A stretch of 5,758 bases of DNA from Rubrivivax sp. (GTDB lineage: Bacteria > Pseudomonadota > Gammaproteobacteria > Burkholderiales > Burkholderiaceae_C). The notes beneath the pieces were generated by a model that saw only the letters and a list, made by a program, of their open reading frames with translations, was not told the origin of the DNA and did not search any database. A program made the position numbers and the translations under genes. The stretch spans positions 1 through 5,758 of the forward strand of contig JAUYAJ010000256.1 of assembly GCA_030693565.1 (NCBI GenBank), written 5' to 3'. Of this stretch, positions 1 to 5,758 are shown in pieces. Position 1 is the stretch's first letter, and the number at the start of each line of letters is the position of its first letter.

Positions 1-78
1 CGGCGGCGCGATGCCGCCGCCGACCTGCCCGCCGGGTGGCGCTGGCGCGTTGGGCTGCGCTGCGGCGCGATGACATGA
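1..78 (+). other. Possible 3' end of an upstream gene (weak)
   Basis: Frame 1 is open from the window edge to a TGA at 76-78 and reads as a short tail ending DLPAGWRWRVGLRCGAMT. Third positions are mostly G or C, as in the real genes here, and a GC-rich inverted repeat begins 8 bases after the stop, where a gene's end would be expected. Against this, frame 2 (stop at 71-73) and frame 3 (stop at 123-125) are also open with similar GC bias, and 25 codons are too few to recognise a family. The stretch may be coding in another frame or noncoding. Confidence 0.2.
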
Positions 79-85
79 TGGGGGC

Positions 86-116
86 CTGCGTCGGCGAGCG
101 TCGCGCGCCGACGCAG
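86..116 (+). terminator. Perfect 11-bp inverted repeat upstream of the caspase gene
   Basis: CTGCGTCGGCG (86-96) is exactly complementary to CGCCGACGCAG (106-116), with a 9-base loop between them. The RNA would form a very stable GC hairpin. No T-tract follows (next bases CGCCTATGAC), so it is not a canonical intrinsic terminator. It could be a terminator-like end of the upstream gene, a leader hairpin ending 28 bases before the caspase start codon, or a dyad bound by a protein. Only the inverted repeat itself is certain. Confidence 0.4.
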
Positions 117-144
117 CGCCTATGACAATGGGATTCGACCGCCG

Positions 145-1626
<1,482 letters not shown>

Positions 1627-1640
1627 ACAGGTGACTCTAT

Positions 1641-1680
1641 GCAGGCCCGGCCCCCGTGAACCGGGGAGCCTGCGGGTTTT
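1641..1680 (+). terminator. Probable intrinsic terminator after the caspase gene
   Basis: GCAGGC (1641-1646) pairs with GCCTGC (1668-1673). An inner stem CCCCG (1652-1656) pairs with CGGGG (1662-1666) around a TGAAC loop. GGGTTTT follows directly (1674-1680). The element lies 14 bases past the caspase stop codon. The T-run is short (four) and the stem is interrupted by an internal loop, so efficiency may be moderate. It supports separate transcription of the caspase gene and the tonB operon. Confidence 0.6.
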
Positions 1681-1730
1681 CACCGGCCCGCGGGAGTGCC
1701 CAATCGACCGGTTACAACGGGCTTTCACGC

Positions 1731-1736
1731 TATAGT
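1731..1736 (+). promoter_or_regulatory. Putative -10 box of the tonB operon
   Basis: TATAGT at 1731-1736, preceded by CGC, resembles a sigma-70 -10 box and lies between the terminator and tonB, where a promoter is required. There is no good -35 box: the sequence at 17-bp spacing is CCGGTT, and TTACAA (1712-1717) sits only 13 bp away. Transcription would begin near 1742-1744, giving a leader of about 100 bases. I see no recognisable Fur box. Confidence 0.35.
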
Positions 1737-1746
1737 CGCGCGCTTC

Positions 1747-1763
1747 GCGGCCGACCCGGCCGC
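1747..1763 (+). other. Leader hairpin near the predicted transcription start of tonB
   Basis: GCGGCC (1747-1752) and GGCCGC (1758-1763) form a perfect 6-bp stem with loop GACCC. If the -10 at 1731-1736 is real, this hairpin lies at the very 5' end of the mRNA, where such structures often protect against decay. It could equally be an operator dyad. Short GC inverted repeats also arise by chance at this composition. Confidence 0.3.
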
Positions 1764-1831
1764 TTGCGGCTCACAAGGCCGAGGCCATCGACGATAGCAA
1801 GCCCCCGGTCATCAACTGCGGGTGGGGCTCT

Positions 1832-1837
1832 GGAGGA
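1832..1837 (+). promoter_or_regulatory. Strong Shine-Dalgarno fixing the TTG start of tonB
   Basis: GGAGGA ends five bases before the TTG at 1843. An in-frame TGA at 1840-1842 immediately precedes that TTG, so no start farther upstream is possible. The next in-frame candidates would remove part of the transmembrane anchor. Ribosome-binding site and reading frame therefore agree on a TTG start. Confidence 0.75.
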
Positions 1838-1842
1838 ATTGA

Positions 1843-2535
1843 TTGGATTACGCCCAGCAACAGCGCAACCCGGGCAAGCACATCACAGGCATAGGCATCG
1901 TCATTGCCTTGCACCTGGTGCTAGGGTGGGCGCTGGTCACCGGTCTGGCTCAACGCATGATCGAGGTCATCAAGGCCCCGATCGAGACCAAGATCATCGA
2001 AGAGGTCAAGCCGCCAGAGCCGCCGCCGCCGCAGAATCTGCCGCCGCCGCCCAAGTTCGCGCCGCCGCCGCCGTCTTTCGTGCCACCGCCCGAAGTGGTG
2101 GTCAACCCGCCGCCGACGCCAGCGCCGACGATCACGACGACCATCGTCGTGCCACCGCCAGCACCGCCGGTGCGCATCGCGCCACCAGCGCCGCCGGCGC
2201 CGGTGGTCGTGGCCGCACCGCCGGCACCGCCCGCCCCCCCGGTGCGCACCGAGCCGCGTCTGGACTTCAACGTCTGCGAGAAGCCTGAATACAACACGGC
2301 GACGCGCCGGGCTGAAGCGCAGGGCACGGTGGTGGTCGTCTACACGATGGACACCAACGGCGTCATCGCCGAAGCCACGGTCGAGAAGTCGGCCGGACCT
2401 TCGCGCGAGCACAAGATGCTGGATCGCTTCACGCTGGAGGCAGTGCGTGCCTGCAAGGGCCAGCCCGGCACGCTGGCCGGCAAGCCCGAGAAGCTGACCT
2501 CGCGCGTCACCTACGTCTGGAAACTCACCGACTGA
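1843..2535 (+). CDS. tonB: TonB energy-transducing protein
   Basis: Predicted 230-aa protein that carries proton-motive energy from the ExbB-ExbD motor to outer-membrane TonB-dependent transporters. Residues 14-36 form an N-terminal transmembrane anchor containing H24, the probable counterpart of E. coli TonB H20; the Ser four residues before it in E. coli is Val20 here. Residues 57-133 are a proline-rich periplasmic arm with three PPPP and three PPP runs. Residues about 142-228 form the TonB C-terminal domain (GTVVVVYTMDTNGVIAEATV, then ending YVWKL). Two cysteines, C145 and C204, flank this domain and could form a disulfide. The length is close to E. coli TonB (239 aa). It is the first gene of a tonB-exbB-exbD-exbD-TPR run, 62 bases ahead of exbB. 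The TTG start is forced by an upstream in-frame stop. Which substrates it serves cannot be told from this window. Confidence 0.93.
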   Translation: MDYAQQQRNPGKHITGIGIVIALHLVLGWALVTGLAQRMIEVIKAPIETKIIEEVKPPEPPPPQNLPPPPKFAPPPPSFVPPPEVVVNPPPTPAPTITTTIVVPPPAPPVRIAPPAPPAPVVVAAPPAPPAPPVRTEPRLDFNVCEKPEYNTATRRAEAQGTVVVVYTMDTNGVIAEATVEKSAGPSREHKMLDRFTLEAVRACKGQPGTLAGKPEKLTSRVTYVWKLTD

Positions 2536-2554
2536 TTGCCAGTTGTTCCCCCGC

Positions 2555-2575
2555 GCGCGGCCGACAGCGCCGCGC
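2555..2575 (+). other. Intercistronic hairpin between tonB and exbB
   Basis: GCGCGG (2555-2560) and CCGCGC (2570-2575) form a 6-bp all-GC stem with a 9-base loop. It lies 20 bases after the tonB stop and 22 bases before the exbB ATG. There is no T-run, so readthrough is expected. It may act as an mRNA-processing or stability boundary. CTTGTCCC follows at 2579, as also happens after the exbB-exbD1 hairpin. Confidence 0.35.
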
Positions 2576-2597
2576 CTGCTTGTCCCTTGGAGAAACC

Positions 2598-3446
2598 ATG
2601 TCATTGAATCAATCCATCCAGGCTCGCCCGTGGGCGACCAAGATGCTCGCCGGCGCGCTGGCAGCCTTCGTCATGGCGCTGAGCCTGCCCACGCTGGCGC
2701 TGGCTCAGGCCGCCTCGGCCCCCGCCGCTGCCGCACCGGCACCGGCACCGGCTGCTGTGATGACGAACAAAGTCGTCCAGGAGGCGCTCGACAACCCCTA
2801 CGGCCTGGAAGCGCTGTGGAAACAAGGTGACATGGTCGCCCACAGCACCCTGTTGGTCCTGCTGATCATGTCGATGGGCAGCTGGTACGTCATCTTCACC
2901 AAGGTCTTCGAGCAGCGCCAGATGCTCAAGAGCGCCGAAACCTCGGCCGCCACCTTCTGGAAAGCCGGTACGGTGAACGCCGGCCTGGCGACCTTGAAGG
3001 AAGGCTCGGCCTTCCACTACATCGCCAAACAAGGCATCACCGCCAGCGACCACCACGAAGGCACGATGGTCGAGGTGATCGACAAGCAGACCTGGATCAG
3101 CATGTCGGTCGACCGCGCCGTCGGCACCGTGCAAGGCCGCTTGCAGGACGGCATGGCCTTGCTGGCCACCGTCGGATCGACCGCACCTTTCGTCGGCCTG
3201 TTCGGCACCGTCTGGGGCATTTACAACGCGCTGGTCAAGATCGGCATCAGCGGCCAGGCATCGATCGACAAGGTCGCCGGCCCGGTCGGCGAGGCGCTCA
3301 TCATGACCGCCATCGGCCTGGCCGTGGCCGTGCCTGCGGTGATGGGTTACAACTGGCTGCTGCGTCGCAACAAGGCCGTGATGGACCGCACCCGCGCCTT
3401 CTCAGCCGACCTGCACAACGTGCTCGTCGCCGGCAAGCGCGGATGA
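2598..3446 (+). CDS. exbB: ExbB/TolQ-family proton channel subunit with N-terminal signal
   Basis: Predicted 282-aa inner-membrane subunit of the TonB motor. A cleavable-looking signal (about 1-36, ending TLALA before QAAS) and an Ala/Pro-rich stretch (38-54) precede the MotA/TolQ/ExbB core, an extension seen in many longer ExbBs but absent from E. coli ExbB. Three membrane spans lie at about 80-100, 185-208 and 232-254. The signature GSTAPFVGLFGTVWGIYNA is intact. By alignment to E. coli ExbB, T204, E232 and T237 match T148, E176 and T181, the polar residues of the proton path. The large cytoplasmic loop is 101-184. ATG 2598 is preferred over an in-frame TTG at 2580 because GGAGA (2589-2593) sits correctly before it. 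Position between tonB and exbD identifies it as ExbB rather than TolQ, since no tol/pal genes are present. Confidence 0.95.
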   Translation: MSLNQSIQARPWATKMLAGALAAFVMALSLPTLALAQAASAPAAAAPAPAPAAVMTNKVVQEALDNPYGLEALWKQGDMVAHSTLLVLLIMSMGSWYVIFTKVFEQRQMLKSAETSAATFWKAGTVNAGLATLKEGSAFHYIAKQGITASDHHEGTMVEVIDKQTWISMSVDRAVGTVQGRLQDGMALLATVGSTAPFVGLFGTVWGIYNALVKIGISGQASIDKVAGPVGEALIMTAIGLAVAVPAVMGYNWLLRRNKAVMDRTRAFSADLHNVLVAGKRG

Positions 3447-3455
3447 CGACCGCGT

Positions 3456-3478
3456 GCGGGCTGCCGCTGGCGGCCCGC
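3456..3478 (+). other. Strong intercistronic hairpin between exbB and exbD1
   Basis: GCGGGCTGCC (3456-3465) pairs with GGCGGCCCGC (3469-3478) over 10 positions, including one U-G wobble, around a 3-base loop GCT. It begins 10 bases after the exbB stop and ends 38 bases before the exbD1 start. No T-run follows, so full termination is unlikely. It could block 3' exonucleases and stabilise the upstream tonB-exbB message, or cause partial termination, making exbB more abundant than exbD. Confidence 0.5.
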
Positions 3479-3516
3479 CCCGGCTCTTGTCCCGTTGAAC
3501 AGCGCAGAGGTTTGCC

Positions 3517-3960
3517 ATGTCGATGAACGTAGGTCCGGCCGAAGAAGACGCCGAAGACCAGATGAACTCCACCATCAACACCACGCCCCTGGTGGACGTG
3601 ATGCTGGTGCTGCTCATCATCTTTCTGATCACCATCCCGGTGGTGACGCAGACCATCAAGCTCGAACTGCCCAAAGAGCAGAACATCCCGTTGCAGACCA
3701 AGCCCGAGAACATCGTGCTGGCGGTCAACCGCGACGGCGATGTGTTCTGGGGCATCGAGCGCCTGCCCGACACCGAGACGCTGGTGAACCGGCTCAAGCT
3801 CGAGGCGGTCAAGGAGCCGCAGCCCGAAGTGCACATCCGCGGCGACGCCGAAGTGCGCTACGAGTCGGTCGGCCGTCTGGTGGTGGCCTGCCAGCGCGCC
3901 GGCATCTTCAAGGTCGGTTTCATCACCGAACCGCCCGCCCGTGGTGGCGCGCGGCAGTAA
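3517..3960 (+). CDS. exbD: ExbD biopolymer transport protein, first copy (ExbD1)
   Basis: Predicted 147-aa inner-membrane protein that pairs with ExbB to form the proton-driven motor. Residues 1-19 are an acidic cytoplasmic tail. Residues about 20-43 are the single membrane span, INTTPLVDVMLVLLIIF..., with D27 matching the essential proton-carrying Asp25 of E. coli ExbD. The rest is the periplasmic domain, including QPEVHIRGDAEVRYE, the usual ExbD core ahead of the last helix. Length is typical for the family. The ATG at 3517 has AGAGG (3506-3510) at proper spacing. It lies 70 bases after exbB across a strong hairpin and 13 bases before the second exbD. The order suggests this is the copy serving TonB energisation, as for ExbD1 of Xanthomonas; that is inference. 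Confidence 0.94.
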   Translation: MSMNVGPAEEDAEDQMNSTINTTPLVDVMLVLLIIFLITIPVVTQTIKLELPKEQNIPLQTKPENIVLAVNRDGDVFWGIERLPDTETLVNRLKLEAVKEPQPEVHIRGDAEVRYESVGRLVVACQRAGIFKVGFITEPPARGGARQ

Positions 3961-3973
3961 CCAGGAGAGCACG

Positions 3974-4408
3974 ATGGGAATGAATGTCGGCTCTGCCAAC
4001 GAAGACAGTGATGGCGACATCATGATCGACATCAACACCACGCCGTTGATCGACGTGATGCTGGTGCTGCTGATCATGTTCATCATCACGATCCCGATCC
4101 AGACCCACGCGGTCAAGATGAACATGCCGGTGCCGAACAACGCCGCGCCGCCGCCGAAACCGCCGGAGATCATCCGCATCGACGTCGACTTCGACGGCAC
4201 GATCGGCTGGAATGGCGTGATCGTCGCCGACCGCGGCGAACTCGAAGCCAAGCTGGCGATCGTCGCTGCCACCGCCGACCAGCCCGAGGTGCACCTGCGC
4301 CCGAACAAGCTGGTGACCTACAAGTACGTGGCGATGATCATGGCCTCGGCCCAGCGGCTGGGGGTGACCAAGATCGGCATCGTCGGCAACGAACAGTTCC
4401 TGAATTGA
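3974..4408 (+). CDS. exbD: ExbD-family protein, second copy (ExbD2)
   Basis: Predicted 144-aa paralogue of the preceding protein. N-termini align without gaps: both start with MxMNVG, have acidic tails, and carry INTTPLxDVMLVLLI with the catalytic Asp at D27. The periplasmic halves diverge strongly. This one has a Pro-rich insert (PPPKPP, about 60-65) and a different face around WNGVIVADRGELEAKL, but keeps QPEVHLR. ATG 3974 follows AGGAG (3963-3967); a GTG at 3941 in frame is rejected because it lies inside exbD1 and lacks family-like sequence. Spacing to exbD1 is 13 bases and to the TPR gene 2 bases. In Xanthomonas campestris a comparable exbD2 is dispensable for iron uptake but has another role. 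Whether that holds here is unknown. It might form mixed dimers with ExbD1 or an alternative motor. Confidence 0.93.
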   Translation: MGMNVGSANEDSDGDIMIDINTTPLIDVMLVLLIMFIITIPIQTHAVKMNMPVPNNAAPPPKPPEIIRIDVDFDGTIGWNGVIVADRGELEAKLAIVAATADQPEVHLRPNKLVTYKYVAMIMASAQRLGVTKIGIVGNEQFLN

Positions 4409-4410
4409 CC

Positions 4411-5616
4411 ATGAAGACGCTGCGCACCCTGGGCCTGGCCCTGTTCGCCGCCGGTTGGCTGACCTGCGCCAGCGCGCAAGGCCTGCGCCCGGAGATCGGC
4501 AAACCCCTGCAACAGGCCAGCGAGTTGCTGCGCGCCGGCAAAGCCAAGGAAGCCTTGGCCAAGGTGCGCGAAGCCGAAGCGGTGAGCGGCCGCACGCCGG
4601 CCGAGCAACTGACGATCGACCGCATGAAAGCCGCCGCCGCCCAGCGCGCCGGCGATCATGCGACCGCGATCCAGGCGCTCGAAGCCGTCTACTCCAGCGG
4701 CAAGCTGAGCGGCAACGAAGCCGGCCAGTACGCCGAGCAGATCGCCTCGGCTTATGCGCAGACGCGCAACCTGACCAAGTCCAACGAATGGGCGAACAAG
4801 GCCGCGCAGGGCGGCTACAGCAGCGCCTCGCTCAAGCAGCTGCAGGCCTACCTGCTGTCGCAGAGCGGCGACTACGGCGCAATCCTGAAAGAAGCCGCCG
4901 CCACCGTGGCCGCTGCCGAACAAGCCGGCAAACGCCCCGACGAAGGCGACCTGCTGCGCATGGCCGACGCCCAGCAGCGCACCGAGCAGACGGCGGGCTA
5001 TCTGACGACGCTGGAAAAGCTGCTGAGCTACTACCCGAAGAAAGACTACTGGACCGCCTACCTGGCGCGGCTGCCGCGCAAAGGTGGTTTCGGTGACCGC
5101 TTCGCACTCGACGTCATGCGCCTGAAGCTGGCCAGCGGCACGCTGACCAAGACCGACGACTTCATGGAAATGGCGCAGCTCGCACTGCAGGCCGGGCTGC
5201 CCGCCGAGGGCCTGAACATCGTCGACCGCGGCATCAAGGCCGGCATGCTGGGCAGCGGCCCGGAAGCGGCGCGCCACCAGCGGCTGCGCGATTTGGCCGT
5301 GAAGATGGACAGCGAGCTGAAGGCCTCGATCGCCGGCCAGGCCAGCGAGGCTGCCAATCAGAAAGACGGCGACGCCTTGCTCCAGGTCGGTTATGCCTAC
5401 GTGACCATGGGCGAAGTCGACCGCGGCATCAAGCTGATCGAGCAAGCCATCGCCAAGGGCGGCCTCAAGCACCCGGTCGACGCCAAGCTGCGGCTGGGCA
5501 TGGCGCAGCTGCAGTCGCCGGCCAACAAGGCGCGCGGCACGCAGACGCTGCGCGGCGTGCAGTCCAAAGACGGCGCGGCCGACATCGCCAAGCTCTGGAT
5601 CGTCCTCGGCGGCTGA
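4411..5616 (+). CDS. Periplasmic TPR-repeat protein of the TonB cluster
   Basis: Predicted 401-aa exported protein. Residues 1-22 are a signal peptide (K2/R5, hydrophobic core, cleavage after ASA22). C19 is not in a lipobox (WLTC), so a soluble periplasmic form is likely. The remainder is almost wholly helical, with TPR-like pairs near 25-60, 65-95, 100-130 and most clearly 340-385 (DGDALLQVGYAYVTMGEVDRGIKLIEQAI style). A central segment YYPKKDYWTAYLARLPRK (about 209-226) and MEMAQLALQAGLPAEGLNI recall a conserved but uncharacterised family I associate with proteobacterial TonB clusters. The start lies 2 bases after the exbD2 stop with no clear Shine-Dalgarno, implying translational coupling. 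A TTG at 4405 overlapping that stop would add only two residues. It probably scaffolds or modulates the TonB-ExbB-ExbD complex; no enzymatic motif is visible. Confidence 0.85.
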   Translation: MKTLRTLGLALFAAGWLTCASAQGLRPEIGKPLQQASELLRAGKAKEALAKVREAEAVSGRTPAEQLTIDRMKAAAAQRAGDHATAIQALEAVYSSGKLSGNEAGQYAEQIASAYAQTRNLTKSNEWANKAAQGGYSSASLKQLQAYLLSQSGDYGAILKEAAATVAAAEQAGKRPDEGDLLRMADAQQRTEQTAGYLTTLEKLLSYYPKKDYWTAYLARLPRKGGFGDRFALDVMRLKLASGTLTKTDDFMEMAQLALQAGLPAEGLNIVDRGIKAGMLGSGPEAARHQRLRDLAVKMDSELKASIAGQASEAANQKDGDALLQVGYAYVTMGEVDRGIKLIEQAIAKGGLKHPVDAKLRLGMAQLQSPANKARGTQTLRGVQSKDGAADIAKLWIVLGG

Positions 5617-5627
5617 CCGGCGACCGC

Positions 5628-5758
5628 ATGACGCAGGGACCGGAACACACGCCGCCGGCGGCCGTCGACTCCGAGACCCGCGTCACCGCCGCCGACCACA
5701 TGGCTTTGCGCCTGTGGCTGCGGCTGCTGGCCTGCACCAACCTGGTCGAAGCGCCGCT
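5628..5758 (+). CDS. Probable MarR-family regulator, 5' end only
   Basis: The first 43 codons of a gene cut by the window edge. After a polar N-terminus of about 22 residues comes DHMALRLWLRLLACTNLVEAP, which matches the first, dimerisation helix of a MarR group common in Burkholderiales. The winged-helix DNA-binding part would lie beyond the window, so the assignment rests on this helix alone. It starts 11 bases after the TPR stop on the same strand and might be cotranscribed. ATG 5628 has a weak ribosome-binding site; an in-frame ATG at 5700 is an alternative. Its targets cannot be inferred, and a link to the TonB operon is only positional. Confidence 0.55.
   Translation, partial: MTQGPEHTPPAAVDSETRVTAADHMALRLWLRLLACTNLVEAP

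Noticed and set aside
1712..1717. TTACAA as -35 box for the tonB promoter
   Set aside because: It lies only 13 bp from TATAGT, too close for a sigma-70 promoter; no better -35 is visible.
2011..2245. CCG/CCA-rich stretch as a noncoding tandem repeat
   Set aside because: Repeat units are irregular and in frame with tonB; they encode the expected proline-rich arm, so no separate DNA repeat is claimed.
1656..2288. 210-codon + strand open frame overlapping the start of tonB
   Set aside because: It is a shadow of the CCG/GCC-rich tonB linker in another frame, runs through the terminator and promoter region, and gives only Ala/Arg-rich sequence.
3301..4308. 335-codon minus-strand open frame opposite exbB, exbD1 and exbD2
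   Set aside because: It spans three genes with clear ExbB/ExbD motifs on the + strand. Its His/Asp-rich translation is the mirror of their codons.
2598..4408. exbB-exbD pair as tolQ-tolR of the Tol-Pal system
   Set aside because: A bona fide TonB gene lies directly upstream and there is no ybgC, tolA, tolB or pal; two ExbDs in tandem also fit TonB clusters.
4411..4470. TPR protein as a lipoprotein via C19
   Set aside because: The residues before the cysteine are W-L-T, not a lipobox, and a good signal peptidase I site (ASA before Q23) follows at once.
4318..5472. Long 384-codon open frame on the minus strand opposite the TPR gene
   Set aside because: High GC and third-position bias leave the antisense frame free of stops. 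Its translation is low-complexity and unlike any family, while the + strand has a signal peptide, TPR-like helices and operon spacing.

Overview
The window is GC-rich DNA whose genes all read on the + strand. Gene content, strong G/C third-position bias and the style of the proteins (N-terminally extended ExbB, two consecutive ExbD, a MarR beginning DHMALRLWLRLLACTNLVE) suggest a betaproteobacterium of the Burkholderiales, perhaps near Leptothrix/Rubrivivax. That taxonomic placement is inference from memory of families, not from a search.

Layout. Positions 1-144 hold a possible tail of an upstream gene, a perfect 11-bp inverted repeat (86-116) and an 8-codon mini-ORF touching the next start codon. 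Positions 145-1626 encode an exported caspase-fold (C14/metacaspase-like) protein with an intact His/Cys dyad, an Ala/Ser linker and a Sel1-like C-terminal part. A hairpin followed by GGGTTTT (1641-1680) closes this unit. After a leader with a putative -10 box (1731-1736) comes a compact run of five genes: tonB (1843-2535, TTG start), exbB (2598-3446), exbD1 (3517-3960), exbD2 (3974-4408) and a periplasmic TPR protein (4411-5616). The 5' end of a probable MarR regulator begins 11 bases later (5628) and runs off the window.

How it works together. ExbB with ExbD forms the proton-driven motor of the inner membrane. TonB spans the periplasm with a proline-rich arm and a C-terminal domain that engages outer-membrane TonB-dependent transporters. 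The second ExbD and the TPR protein are the accessory parts. Two ExbD paralogues beside tonB-exbB are known from Xanthomonas. TPR proteins accompany some TonB systems, but the role of this one is unknown. Intercistronic hairpins before exbB and before exbD1, the TTG start and the polyproline runs in tonB may all set subunit stoichiometry.

I see no mobile element, CRISPR array, tRNA or rRNA. The TonB cluster is a recognisable type. The least explained parts are the exported caspase, the TPR protein's role, and the purpose of two ExbDs.
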